Assembly (NCBI GenBank): GCA_018222865.1 | Contig: JAAEZM010000004.1 | Span: forward strand, 93,324-149,153 | Length of the DNA stretch: 55,830 nt | From: Alphaproteobacteria bacterium | GTDB lineage: Bacteria; Pseudomonadota; Alphaproteobacteria; Caulobacterales; Maricaulaceae | Direction: 5' to 3' | Shown: one piece after another, positions 7,783-16,887 of the stretch | How the letters are laid out: every line of letters starts with the position of its first letter | Position numbering within the stretch: the stretch's first letter is position 1 | Made by a program: the position numbers and the translations under genes | Notes under the pieces: model-generated | Databases searched by the model: none | Told to the model about the DNA's origin: nothing | The model's input: the letters and a program-made list of their open reading frames with translations, nothing else

Positions 7783-10614
7783 TTATTCTATGATTTGAAC
7801 GACGTAGCTGTCATCCGCGACGCGGCTGGAATTCGCTACGACAATCAGCTGCTGCCCATCATTAGAGTAGTAGGCGCGATTGATGTCCGGTGTTTGCAGC
7901 GTTGGGTCGATGAAGAGTGGCTCGAGATCGACAGTACCGGTCTGATTATAAGTCGTGTCGCTGTAGAGCCTGATCGCATTTCCGCTGATCACAGCCCAGG
8001 AACCGTTTTCACTGGAATGATCCGCCCAGTCGGAACTGACACGCGGCGACAGGGTTTCGACATAATCCATGTCCAACCCCGGCGCATCACTTGCCCGGAA
8101 GATATGGCCACCGGCAACCAGAATTCTGTCACTCTGTTCGTTGATCCACAGATTTCCGCCCATCTCGTACTGTCCATGATAGGGCGAATTCCGTTCCGTG
8201 ACCCGTGCAACATCGGTCACTGAGTACCGCATGATATCACTGGGTGAGAGGCCGCGGTTCGCGCCATACACTGCACCACCCGCAGGTAATAGCCTAATCT
8301 GTGTCCCGGCCCGCGCGCCGAACGTCTCGTAAGTCAGGTCTCCCGCAAAGTCCGCTATGTGGAAGGAAACCCACTGATCGCGCCGTGGTATCAAATACGC
8401 AAATTGCCGGTCATCGACTTCAATATCGCCCCAGTCAGCCCGAATAGCTTGCACATCTGCTACGGCAGCACCGTCATTCCGGATCTCAACCAATGAAGCC
8501 ATGCCAGCATGAGACACAGCAGCAAAATTGCCATTCGGTGAAACCGCGACGGCTTCGCCGGGACGATCAAGGCTTACGACTTGCTCGCTGAAATCGTCCA
8601 GATCTCGAATGCGCAGCTCGTTTTCATCTTCGACAGTATAGATGAGCTGGTTCCTTACCTTGTTGTAAGCGATGTCCGAAGGCGTACCGGAAAGGCGAAA
8701 TTGCAGAGTTTCTCCAACTTCCACAACGCGAACCGTAACGAAATGCGCCGCTGCGGTGCGTGTCCCGTCGGAAACTACAAGGCTGAGCTCATAATCCCCG
8801 GAATGCGACGGCGTAAAAGAGACGATTGGCTGGTTCGCGCCAGTCAGCACGACACCGCTTCCGGTCGGCTCACTTACGCTGGCCCATGTGAACTGGAGTG
8901 GCTCACCTTCCGGATCATAACTCGCGCTCGCATCAATCTGCAGCCTTTGCCCGACAATGCCGGCAGAGCTTTCCGGAGCAACCGGCACCGGCAGATAGTC
9001 CAGCGCACCCGCATCCACACCCGCTCTTGTGAAAATAGCGAAATTTTGTGGGTTAGTCGGATGGTCTGAGGCGAAAATCTGGAAGAAATCAGATGAGTTA
9101 CCTGTCACGATCGACAAAGGAATCGCGATCTGCCCGGGAGTGATTTCAGGCATGTCGAGGCGGCTGATCCATTGACCTCCCGCGCCGTCATATAGATTCA
9201 GCTGAACATCACCACCGACATTCTCGATTATGTACCAATAACCGCTGCCTGCATGATAAGCGGCATCGATGATCTGGCCCAGGATGGCGATCTGCGTTGT
9301 GAAGGTGAGATCGCTCCCGGGTTCATAAGACGCACTCACTACAACGCCGCACGCGGTAAGAATATCCGTCCCTGATTCCGCAATCCAGAGATTGCCGCAA
9401 AACGGATAATCGCCGTGATAGGGCGAGTCATAATTGCGCGTCAGCACACCATTGACGATGTCGTATCGCTCGACATCACTCGGGCTGACACCATTATCGG
9501 CACCGTAAGCGCGCCGGCCATCAGGGTGCATCTGAACGCGGGTTCCCGCACGGACCGTTCCGTTTGCAAAGGTTTCCGCGCCGGTGGTCGGATTAATGGT
9601 CAGAACCCGCACCCATTGACCCGTCCGAGGAAAGACATGCGCATAGCCATTATTATCGATGATCAGATCACCCGGTTCTGCGCTCACCGGCCACGTGCCC
9701 TGCACGGCCATTGTCGTAGCATCGATAATCGAAATCTGATTGAGATGGGCGGCCCCGATCCAAGCCCCATCTGGCGACACCGCGAGGCTTAAAACGGTCG
9801 CAGGCAAGGAGAAGCTCTCCGCGGAGTTGCCGTCCTCATCGATCACGCGGACGGTGTTGCCGCGTGAGGTCACGGTTCGGTCACCCGAGGCGTCCGTCTC
9901 AAGATAATCGTAGCTGTGCTCAAGCGCTCGCTGGGTAAAGGTGGACACACCGAATGAAACGGTATCGGTGCTAGTTGCATAACCGTCGGAGACTTCCAGG
10001 CGGAAATCGAAATCGCCCTCAACATCGAACTCAACAAGCGGTGCCGGTCCATCAAACTGGCTACGGAGATTTGAGCCTGCCGGCGCGGAGGTGACGATCC
10101 ACTGATAGGTCAGCGCATGACCATTGGGATCTGTAGAACCACCGGCGTTCAACCCTGCCGGTAGGCCGATCGCGATTTGTGCAGGCGTGTTGTCGAGGAC
10201 AACGATCGGCGCATCATTCGCCAGGTCCAGCGTAACTCGGTCTTCTGCCGAGCCGCCATTACCATCGATGACGTTGAGCCGGATAACATAGCGACCTGGC
10301 ACCAGCGTTGCCAGGGTCGGGCGCGCGGTATCCGCGTCATTGAGCGTCGCGCTCGCCCCCTGGGGCTGGGTTTCGATGGTCCAAGAATAGATGAGTGTGT
10401 CGCCATCCGCGTCGCTACTGGCGGAGCCGTCGAGCGCAATACCGGATGCCGCAAGGCTACCTGCGAAATCGCTTCCCGCACTCGCGACCGGATTTGCATT
10501 ACTTGGAGTGGGAGTGGGCGTCGGCGCGGAGCTGGATGAAGATGAACCTCCGCCGCCGCCACACGCTACGAGCGATGCTGCGAGCAACGGAACAAGACCA
10601 AAACGCTTTTTCAC
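7783..10614 (-). CDS. large lipoprotein with PKD-type domains and two homologous beta-propeller-like halves
   Basis: A lipoprotein signal (KKRFGLVPLLAASLVAC) is followed by poly-Gly/poly-Ser and Thr-Pro linkers. Next come PKD/Ig-like repeats (NPVASAGSDFAG, GSASSDADGDTLIYSW, ANDAPIVVLDNTPAQ, GGSTDPNGHALTYQW) and a segment of about 260 residues that recurs after another PKD unit (IDASASYDPEGEPLQFTW). The two halves share VSPDGAW/VSPNGNF, RTGQWVRV/RRDQWVSF, RAGTRVQ/RAGTQIR, SPSDVERY/SPSDIMRY and SPYHGDY/SPYHGQY, showing internal duplication. The start is the GTG at 10614, preceded by GGAGAG at 7 bases; another GTG at 10647 lies upstream of it and has no good site. Predicted to sit on the membrane or cell surface, with a binding role inferred from the fold only. 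Exact function unknown. Confidence 0.8.
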   Translation of the reverse strand: MKKRFGLVPLLAASLVACGGGGGSSSSSSAPTPTPTPSNANPVASAGSDFAGSLAASGIALDGSASSDADGDTLIYSWTIETQPQGASATLNDADTARPTLATLVPGRYVIRLNVIDGNGGSAEDRVTLDLANDAPIVVLDNTPAQIAIGLPAGLNAGGSTDPNGHALTYQWIVTSAPAGSNLRSQFDGPAPLVEFDVEGDFDFRLEVSDGYATSTDTVSFGVSTFTQRALEHSYDYLETDASGDRTVTSRGNTVRVIDEDGNSAESFSLPATVLSLAVSPDGAWIGAAHLNQISIIDATTMAVQGTWPVSAEPGDLIIDNNGYAHVFPRTGQWVRVLTINPTTGAETFANGTVRAGTRVQMHPDGRRAYGADNGVSPSDVERYDIVNGVLTRNYDSPYHGDYPFCGNLWIAESGTDILTACGVVVSASYEPGSDLTFTTQIAILGQIIDAAYHAGSGYWYIIENVGGDVQLNLYDGAGGQWISRLDMPEITPGQIAIPLSIVTGNSSDFFQIFASDHPTNPQNFAIFTRAGVDAGALDYLPVPVAPESSAGIVGQRLQIDASASYDPEGEPLQFTWASVSEPTGSGVVLTGANQPIVSFTPSHSGDYELSLVVSDGTRTAAAHFVTVRVVEVGETLQFRLSGTPSDIAYNKVRNQLIYTVEDENELRIRDLDDFSEQVVSLDRPGEAVAVSPNGNFAAVSHAGMASLVEIRNDGAAVADVQAIRADWGDIEVDDRQFAYLIPRRDQWVSFHIADFAGDLTYETFGARAGTQIRLLPAGGAVYGANRGLSPSDIMRYSVTDVARVTERNSPYHGQYEMGGNLWINEQSDRILVAGGHIFRASDAPGLDMDYVETLSPRVSSDWADHSSENGSWAVISGNAIRLYSDTTYNQTGTVDLEPLFIDPTLQTPDINRAYYSNDGQQLIVVANSSRVADDSYVVQIIE

Positions 10615-10746
10615 GACGAAACTCTCCGGCACTGAACACGCTCGCACCTTGCGAGCGCCGATAGTGATGGAGGATCATACAACTGATGGCAATAAAAAAT
10701 TGCAACCTATGCGGCAAATTTGAGCCCGCCGCACCCATGAAGCAAC

Positions 10747-10810
10747 TTGTGGCTTAGGGCCACAAATTCAAAGAACTATTCTGGCCCAACCGGGTCAGGG
10801 CTGGGCCAGA
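10747..10810 (-). terminator. two hairpins after the MFS gene, probable terminator
   Basis: On the minus strand the MFS stop is followed by TCTGGCCCA...TGGGCCAGA (perfect 9-bp stem, 13-base loop) and ATAGTTCTTT, then by a second stem TTGTGGC/GCCACAA. The first has the look of a terminator with a modest U-tract; the second may be a backup or a regulatory dyad upstream of the lipoprotein gene. Confidence 0.6.
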
Positions 10811-10818
10811 CAGTTCAA

Positions 10819-12171
10819 CTACGTCTCCACATCATCGCGGAGTGTCCGCGATGCCATGTAGAAGGCCGGGATGGCCAGGAGGCCGATCGCACCGACGGTA
10901 ATCAGTGAATAGCGCAGGCCTTCAGCGGCGCCGTATTGGGCACCAAAGGCGTCACTGATAATGCCCGCAGCCAGCGGGCCAAGGCCCAAGCCGATCAGGT
11001 TGATGACAAACAACAAGACAGCAGACGCGGTAGCGCGCGTGCGCGGCTTTACCAGGCTCTGGGCGCAGGAGAAGACCGGTCCATACCAGATCGCACCGAG
11101 CAAGGTGACGATCGCCAGTCCGACAAGAGACATCACGGTCGATCCGCTCATCATGGCCAGCAAGAAGGGTGGAAATCCGATCAGGCCCGCAATGGCAGGG
11201 AGGAACGCATAGGCGCGCGCGTCACGCGGAATGTAGCGATCTGCGAGTTGGCCGCCAATGAAGGTTCCGATCGCCCCGAAGACACCGATCAGCAGGCCGA
11301 GAACCAGGCCCACAAATCCAATCGCACCAAACTCCGTCCCAAGCGCGCCATTCACACCATTGGCAAGCCCTTGAAGCCCTTCGCCATGATTGCGCAAATA
11401 GAAGGAACCATAAAAAGCGATATGGCCATAACCTACCATGGCATTCACAGCCGCGGCGATTGCCATCCAGCCAAAGGCCGGTTTGCTCTTCAACTCGCGC
11501 AGCGCATCGCCCATTGAAGGCCGGTCAGCGGCCTGTACAGGCGGTGCTTTCCGGCGCGGCTCAGGCAAGGTGAACCAGGCCAGAAGCGCCAGTATCACAC
11601 CCGGAGCACCCGCGACGAAGAAAGCCATCCGCCAGCCATAGGAATCGGCGATCATGCCGCCCAAAGCCATGCCTGCAAGCGAACCCAGCGGGATACCCAT
11701 GGAATAAAACGCAATCGCTGAGGCCCGTTTCTCCGCCGGTGTATAATCAGAGATCAAGGAATGCGCCGGCGGTGTACAGCCGGCCTCTCCGACCCCGACG
11801 CCAATTCGCGCCAGCAGCAATTGAAGGAAATTGCTGGCAAGACCGCACGCCATGGTGAAGGCGCTCCATACGCCCACAGCGATGGAGATGATTTTTACCC
11901 GGTCCGCGCGCTCGGCAAGACGCGCGATCGGCAAGCCAAGAACAGTGTAGAAAAGCGCAAAGGCCAGCCCCGTCAGCATGCCGAGCTGCCAGTCGGCGAG
12001 GCCCAGCTCCAGTTTTATGGGTTCAGCCAGAATATTGACGACCTGGCGGTCAAGAAAGTTCAGAATGTATATAACAAGCAGCATTCCCAACGCGTAGCGA
12101 CGCGGGCCCTCTGCTAAAGGCTGAATGTGATCAGCGGCCGACGGTTTATCCGCCTCCGAAGTGGTGGCCAT
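10819..12171 (-). CDS. MFS transporter, spinster-like
   Basis: Twelve-helix major facilitator of 450 residues. It has an N-terminal cytoplasmic tail, the signature NFLDRQVVNILAEPIKLELG in and after helix 1, the loop 2-3 motif LPIARLAERADRVKI, and ARIGVGVGEAGCTPPAHSL in helix 4-5, all typical of the spinster-like group found in many alphaproteobacteria. Substrate unknown; homologues have been linked to lipids, aromatic acids or sugars, so no assignment is made. ATG is preceded by GGGGAG at 4 bases. A long interrupted palindrome ends one base before that ribosome site. The 3' end of the gene is duplicated at 7694-7780. Confidence 0.9.
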   Translation of the reverse strand: MATTSEADKPSAADHIQPLAEGPRRYALGMLLVIYILNFLDRQVVNILAEPIKLELGLADWQLGMLTGLAFALFYTVLGLPIARLAERADRVKIISIAVGVWSAFTMACGLASNFLQLLLARIGVGVGEAGCTPPAHSLISDYTPAEKRASAIAFYSMGIPLGSLAGMALGGMIADSYGWRMAFFVAGAPGVILALLAWFTLPEPRRKAPPVQAADRPSMGDALRELKSKPAFGWMAIAAAVNAMVGYGHIAFYGSFYLRNHGEGLQGLANGVNGALGTEFGAIGFVGLVLGLLIGVFGAIGTFIGGQLADRYIPRDARAYAFLPAIAGLIGFPPFLLAMMSGSTVMSLVGLAIVTLLGAIWYGPVFSCAQSLVKPRTRATASAVLLFVINLIGLGLGPLAAGIISDAFGAQYGAAEGLRYSLITVGAIGLLAIPAFYMASRTLRDDVET

Positions 12172-12180
12172 ATTACTCCC

Positions 12181-12222
12181 CTATATCGATGCATTTTTAT
12201 TTTTATGCACCTCACGATATAG
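12181..12222 (-). promoter_or_regulatory. interrupted palindrome in the leader of the MFS gene
   Basis: CTATATCG (12181-12188) and CGATATAG (12215-12222) are perfect inverted arms; inside them TGCAT (12190-12194) and ATGCA (12205-12209) form a second pair around an A/T-only loop. In the mRNA the hairpin would lie immediately before the GGGAG ribosome site. It could be a repressor operator over the promoter or an RNA structure controlling translation; the sequence cannot decide between them. Confidence 0.55.
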
Positions 12223-12281
12223 GCGGAGAGCACCCAGCGTAAACTCTTAAGTAACCCGTTTAATTAAATGGATATTTTGAC

Positions 12282-12674
12282 TTAGAGTGCGTCCAGGCGG
12301 ACAGAGAGCGCCCCGTTTTGCAAGGCAAAGGCGTCACTCAGTTCAACATCAAAACCCAATTGCCCTGGCCGACGTTGCGTTATCCAGATGCGGCCCTCCC
12401 GGACCCGGGCATCTGCAGCACCACTGACCACAACCTCGCTGATATCCAGCGTCTCACTGCCGCTCATCAGGCGGAGGCTGAACTGCTCCGCATTACAACG
12501 GGTTTGAACGCGCAATATGCCTTGCTCCCAGGCTTCGGCATCGATTTCAGAAACGGCACAACCGGTTGCAACACTGGCGTTAAGATGGACACGCATGCCT
12601 GCGGCGTCACTCATAGCCGTCACGCCCGCGCTGATCGCGATCGCAAGACCGATTGTGAGAGCCCATTGGCGCAT
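12282..12674 (-). CDS. small secreted protein at the end of the pilus operon
   Basis: A 130-residue protein with a cleavable signal peptide (MRQWALTIGLAIAISAGVTA), two cysteines in the mature part (in TGCAV and TRCNAE) and a beta-rich remainder. No family recognised. It follows the tip-like subunit gene by 104 bp on the same strand and is the last gene of the chaperone-usher cluster. The cysteine pair, size and position are those of a minor pilin or assembly accessory protein; this is inference from context. The gene ends 110 bp before the MFS start and could be read separately from it. Confidence 0.6.
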   Translation of the reverse strand: MRQWALTIGLAIAISAGVTAMSDAAGMRVHLNASVATGCAVSEIDAEAWEQGILRVQTRCNAEQFSLRLMSGSETLDISEVVVSGAADARVREGRIWITQRRPGQLGFDVELSDAFALQNGALSVRLDAL

Positions 12675-12778
12675 GCCATCCCCGTCTTCGCCTGAGAAGA
12701 GAAAGGGTCTTAACAGATCAACGGGCGGTTGGCGCGCTCAAACGACAAATATGGTAAATTTATGGTGGGAAATTCCCC

Positions 12779-13642
12779 TCAATAGGGAATGAAACTCATC
12801 GTAATCACATCCCGATATCGCCCGGCATATTCATGAGGCGACGGCGCCACTTCGACCTCAAGCCGGCCGGATTGGATGGCCGCTCCGCTAAAGGGAATAT
12901 CGACGGTGTCGCTTCCACTACTCAAATCAACGGCCTGCCCGGATATCGCCGCAGAATAGGGAATACGCCCAAACTGCTTGCCTTGCTCATGCTGCAAGGT
13001 GCCGTGATTATCAGACACCAGCGTAATGGCCACCGCGCTATTGGTGCGAAAAAAGAAGTCCGAACTCGCCCGCGCCCCGTTCGTGATATCACCGAGATCA
13101 AGGGCCTGGGTCCCACTCTGGCTATCCCCCTCAAGACGGATCGCCGGCTCAACCGTGACGATGATCGGCACCGTCATTTCATTATCACCGATGGTAATGC
13201 GCCATGTCTGACGGTATTCACCAGGCGTTACGAACTGACCCGCATCGATCTCAAAGAAGGCTATGCTCAGCGTATCGCCTTCCACCAGATCCGTACGCGC
13301 GGAACGTCGCAGGCGCCACTGATCACCATTGCGGTTCACCTCGCCCGTATTGATCCAGCGGGCCTGCAAACGTTCGCCACCCGCCTCGAGATCAGGATCG
13401 CGCGCCGTACCGCCTATAATGTCGATCTGAACCCGCTGGTTGCGACACCGTCTGGGCAAGCCGGATTCGACAGCGCGAAACTCGACTTCCAATGTCGTCG
13501 TGACCGGATCCGCCGCGTTATAGCTAAACGCTGTCATCTGGGTGACCGCGAGATCATACCCGTCACAGGCCTTCGCAGCACCAGCTGGCACCAGGAAAAC
13601 CAGCGCCAGTAGAACAGCCCTAATCATCATCGCGATCTGCAT
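12779..13642 (-). CDS. pilus tip/adhesin-like subunit with SCPU-type C terminus
   Basis: Secreted protein of about 287 residues (signal peptide around MIRAVLLALVFLVPAGAAKA). The C-terminal half ends HEYAGRYRDVITMSFIPY, the closing strand pattern of spore-coat-U/Csu-type pilins, and the N-terminal half (ACDGYDLAVTQMTAFSYN...) would be the binding domain. Its place after the usher gene matches CsuE-type tip subunits of archaic chaperone-usher systems. I take the ATG at 13642 (GGGAGAG 4 bases upstream), which overlaps the usher stop by 23 bp; the open frame extends upstream but without signal-peptide logic. The identity as tip adhesin rests on order and the C-terminal motif. Confidence 0.68.
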   Translation of the reverse strand: MQIAMMIRAVLLALVFLVPAGAAKACDGYDLAVTQMTAFSYNAADPVTTTLEVEFRAVESGLPRRCRNQRVQIDIIGGTARDPDLEAGGERLQARWINTGEVNRNGDQWRLRRSARTDLVEGDTLSIAFFEIDAGQFVTPGEYRQTWRITIGDNEMTVPIIVTVEPAIRLEGDSQSGTQALDLGDITNGARASSDFFFRTNSAVAITLVSDNHGTLQHEQGKQFGRIPYSAAISGQAVDLSSGSDTVDIPFSGAAIQSGRLEVEVAPSPHEYAGRYRDVITMSFIPY

Positions 13643-16064
13643 CGATCTCTCCCAGATTGATATAGGCGGGCGCATCATTTTCGACCTCGAAACGGAAATG
13701 CGCTCCATTGGGCAGGCTTGCGCGATAGCGACCGGGCGTCAGCTCGTTGAAAGCGGCTCGTCCGGCTCGATTGGTGAAGAAACTCTGGATGCCGCCAGTA
13801 TCAAGGTTTTCCAATTGCCCATATTGCAAGGATAGCGGTTCGTTTTCATACCAGATCGTCGCCACGGCTGTGCGGAAAGCTTCTGTGCCCACTGTCAGTC
13901 GGGCACCGGTCAAGGCCCCCGGCATCAATGTGTAGCGCCCCGGACCAATATAATAACCGGGCTCAAGATTGCGGGCTCCGATGCGAATATCCTGCGGGCG
14001 ATAAGCAGAGGTCAGACTGACTACAGCTGGGCCGATAACGTCCGCGCGTGCTTCGGTCCGATTGCTCGCCCCCAGCGAGACATCAATCACTGCATCCTCA
14101 AGGGATTGGTGACGATCCACGATCACGAAACCGCGCCCCGGATCGCGACCAATCCCGAAAACGCCATCTGAATAGGCCAGCCCGGATTGAACCCGGACAG
14201 ACAAGCCCGTGCGTTCATTCAGCCCGGCTGAGGGCGGGGAGTGATCGGCATTGAGCTGAAGGCCAAACCGCGTTGTGTCGAGATTGGCCTGACCGCGCAG
14301 GTCTGTACGACTGCCCTGATTGAAGAGTGTCGCTCGCCCGCTCAGGCCCGGCAGGCCTGTGGAACGCAGGCCGCGATACTCCACCCGTGTTCCGCCCGAG
14401 GCGGAATCATAACTCGATGAAATCAGCTGCCGACTTCCGATACGCCGGCTAAGGGTGATGAAGATGCCGAACTCATCATCGCGGTTCTGGAAATGGGTAT
14501 GTCGGGCGGCAGCGGAGACCTGGATCGCTCCCAGGCGCCGGTTCATCCCCACGCTGACAGTCCGGGACCGTCCCTGACCCGCATGATCATCCTGATACAC
14601 AAAGCCCAGATTGAGAGCCGTCTGTTCGGTCGCATTAATGCGGAAATCACCACCGACACTCCAACGACGGTCATTCTCGCTGGCAAGATCATTCAACGTG
14701 GCAAAGTCGAGGCTGGAATAGTCGAGGCGTAAATTGAGGATTCCATAGCGCTCTTGCCCCCAATACGGGCCGCCGCGAAAGCTTAATCCAGCAGCCCAGC
14801 CCTCCCCCGTCAGATCGGCATCGCTCGCTGTGATCTCGATCTGCGCCACCCCTCCGAGCAAGGCTTGCGCGATGGCCCCGTTCAAGCTCGCCAACCCTTC
14901 AGTCGCTGCGATTGCGGCGGACGCAGTGGTTGAACCAGTAAGGCCACGCGAAACCTGCCCGCCTAGAACCGGCGCCTCGAAATCATATTCAAATCCGGAG
15001 TTGATCTCCTGACGCCGAAACCCGACCGCCAGGACACCCTCACTCAAGCCGGGCTGCAGGAGTGAGATATCAGCGGACAGAGCGAAACTATCCACTTCGC
15101 GTCGGCCAAGCTCATCTTCGACCAGGATGGAGACCTGATTGGAAACATTCGCCAAGGGGATGTCTCTTAGATCTACCGGACCAGGCCCAGCGGTAAACCG
15201 GTCGATCAAAGTGCCATTTACATAGACCTCTACGGTCGACCTTCGCTCCAGCAGGAGGCTTCGATCACCGGTTGGACGAATATTCCGTGTTGGCTGGAGG
15301 TCGCGATGATTGAGCTCGACCGAGACCCCCAACAGATTGAGCACACCTGTATCGCGAGCGAGTTGCGGCGATAGATCTCCCGCGGAATAGCGCACGGCCT
15401 GCTCGGGGCGGTCATGAAACAGGATCAGACGATTACGCTGAAAATCAGCCTCACCGTCACGCAATGAAAACCGCCCACCCCAATCCAGGCTGAGCCCGTC
15501 AAGCCCGCCAATATTCGCAAATCCGTCCAACCCCAGATCGGCAGCCGGATCTGCGTCATCATCCAGCACGTCGGAGAGCTGAAAGGCGCCGGTCACACCA
15601 AAGGACACGTCTCCCGGTTCGAGCAGTTCAGTGTCCGGGTCGAGCCAGGACTGCGACAGGGAGGTTTCAACACCGTTTCGAGCGGCCAGAGGCAGCTCTG
15701 CTTCAATCGCCAATGTTTGAGGATTAAGCCGGACGCGGTATCCAAGCGAGATCAGGTCTTCGACCGGGCGCAGATCGCGCCCGAGATCGGCCAGCGCACT
15801 GGCCGCCTCGTCATTGATCAGATCCGCGATTGCATCGGCCAACCCTGCTGGCGAAACACGCAAAAGCTCCGTGACCGTGGTTTCAACCAGCAAGGACGGC
15901 ATGCGCCGATTATCGACCACCAAGGGCAGGCTGACCGTAAACGCTCCGGGCTGAGAAGGCGCTGTCTGCAGGCGTGCAGCAGCTTGCTCCGGGAACAAAA
16001 GCCCCCCGAACGCGCCAAGCGCCGCCATCATGATGGCGGCGAAGCACTTGTTACCAAACCCCAT
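13620..16064 (-). CDS. fimbrial outer-membrane usher (FimD/CsuD type)
   Basis: Forms the outer-membrane pore through which chaperone-bound pilins are assembled. 814 residues: signal peptide ending EQAAA, N-terminal chaperone-binding region, a 24-strand barrel with the plug-side motif VEVYVNGTLIDRFTAGPGP and LRDIPLANVSNQVSILVEDE, and C-terminal domains with LEPGYYIGPGRYTLMPGA and FFTNRAGRAAFNELTPGRY. These blocks are the conserved usher signatures. Starts 20 bp after the chaperone stop; its end overlaps the next subunit gene, so translation is likely coupled. Confidence 0.92.
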   Translation of the reverse strand: MGFGNKCFAAIMMAALGAFGGLLFPEQAAARLQTAPSQPGAFTVSLPLVVDNRRMPSLLVETTVTELLRVSPAGLADAIADLINDEAASALADLGRDLRPVEDLISLGYRVRLNPQTLAIEAELPLAARNGVETSLSQSWLDPDTELLEPGDVSFGVTGAFQLSDVLDDDADPAADLGLDGFANIGGLDGLSLDWGGRFSLRDGEADFQRNRLILFHDRPEQAVRYSAGDLSPQLARDTGVLNLLGVSVELNHRDLQPTRNIRPTGDRSLLLERRSTVEVYVNGTLIDRFTAGPGPVDLRDIPLANVSNQVSILVEDELGRREVDSFALSADISLLQPGLSEGVLAVGFRRQEINSGFEYDFEAPVLGGQVSRGLTGSTTASAAIAATEGLASLNGAIAQALLGGVAQIEITASDADLTGEGWAAGLSFRGGPYWGQERYGILNLRLDYSSLDFATLNDLASENDRRWSVGGDFRINATEQTALNLGFVYQDDHAGQGRSRTVSVGMNRRLGAIQVSAAARHTHFQNRDDEFGIFITLSRRIGSRQLISSSYDSASGGTRVEYRGLRSTGLPGLSGRATLFNQGSRTDLRGQANLDTTRFGLQLNADHSPPSAGLNERTGLSVRVQSGLAYSDGVFGIGRDPGRGFVIVDRHQSLEDAVIDVSLGASNRTEARADVIGPAVVSLTSAYRPQDIRIGARNLEPGYYIGPGRYTLMPGALTGARLTVGTEAFRTAVATIWYENEPLSLQYGQLENLDTGGIQSFFTNRAGRAAFNELTPGRYRASLPNGAHFRFEVENDAPAYINLGEIDADRDDD

Positions 16065-16084
16065 ACACCCCAGCCCGGCGGTTC

Positions 16085-16804
16085 CTAAAATGCCCGGCCT
16101 AGACTGACGCCGATTGGTCCGTCAGGCAAATCGCTAATGGCAAGATGAAACTCTCTGCTAGCGCCAGGCGGGATGATCGGGTTTTCAACGGCTTCAGAAA
16201 CCTGCGCCGGTGAAAGGCGCACCGTGTCCGACCCTGCTTGCAGGCGTAGATCCAGCTCGCCCAGCATAGCGAAATCCGTACCGGAATTGGCGACGGAGAA
16301 GGCGACGCCGTACTCCGTCCGGCTTGCCCCTGTCACTTGAACGTTGGCCTGGGCCTGATCCGCGCGCAGATAGACAGCGACACCAAAATTGTAGGCGAAG
16401 ACAACACCGGTGAAGTCTTCCTGCGTGACCGGCACTTCTTGAACTTCGGCGATATAAGCCTGACTGTTTTCAACTGACGGGTCGCCGATATAGGTCACCC
16501 GCACCGCCTGCGACTGTCCGGGCTGGATGAGAGCCAGCGGCGGGAAGACCGAGAAATCTTCTTCGGCAGGAAGAAACTCCTGGCTGCCATCAGGGTTGAC
16601 GATCCGACGCTTGAAGACGACTTCGATCGGCAAGGCCTGGTCGCGCGTATTGCGAACATTGATGACGGCGGTTGTTCGTCCCGCGCCGATATCGAGAACC
16701 ATACGCATCGGCTCGACCTCATAGGCCATAGCCGGAAGGGCCGTTACCAGCGCCATGATAAGCGCTGTGGCCAAGCGGATTGGAAAACGGAACCAGGCAG
16801 ACAT
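16085..16804 (-). CDS. periplasmic pilus-assembly chaperone (PapD/CsuC type)
   Basis: Two-domain immunoglobulin-like chaperone that donates a strand to pilin subunits. Signal peptide IRLATALIMALVTALPAMA, then YEVEPMRMVLDIGAGRTTAV, the subunit-binding and G1-strand region FSVFPPLALIQPGQSQAVRV with its conserved PGQ.Q.VR motif, and a C-terminal domain ending IGVSLGRAF. Length is about 239 residues from the second ATG, preceded by GGGGG; an ATG four codons upstream (16816) is also possible. It sits between pilin and usher genes, the normal order for Csu-like systems. Confidence 0.92.
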   Translation of the reverse strand: MSAWFRFPIRLATALIMALVTALPAMAYEVEPMRMVLDIGAGRTTAVINVRNTRDQALPIEVVFKRRIVNPDGSQEFLPAEEDFSVFPPLALIQPGQSQAVRVTYIGDPSVENSQAYIAEVQEVPVTQEDFTGVVFAYNFGVAVYLRADQAQANVQVTGASRTEYGVAFSVANSGTDFAMLGELDLRLQAGSDTVRLSPAQVSEAVENPIIPPGASREFHLAISDLPDGPIGVSLGRAF

Positions 16805-16887
16805 TGAAACCCCCATCTCATCTGTCGGCTAGCTTGCGAGCAGTTGTTTCGCGCGCGGCTCAACAACTGCCCTTAGCATAGCTTGTC

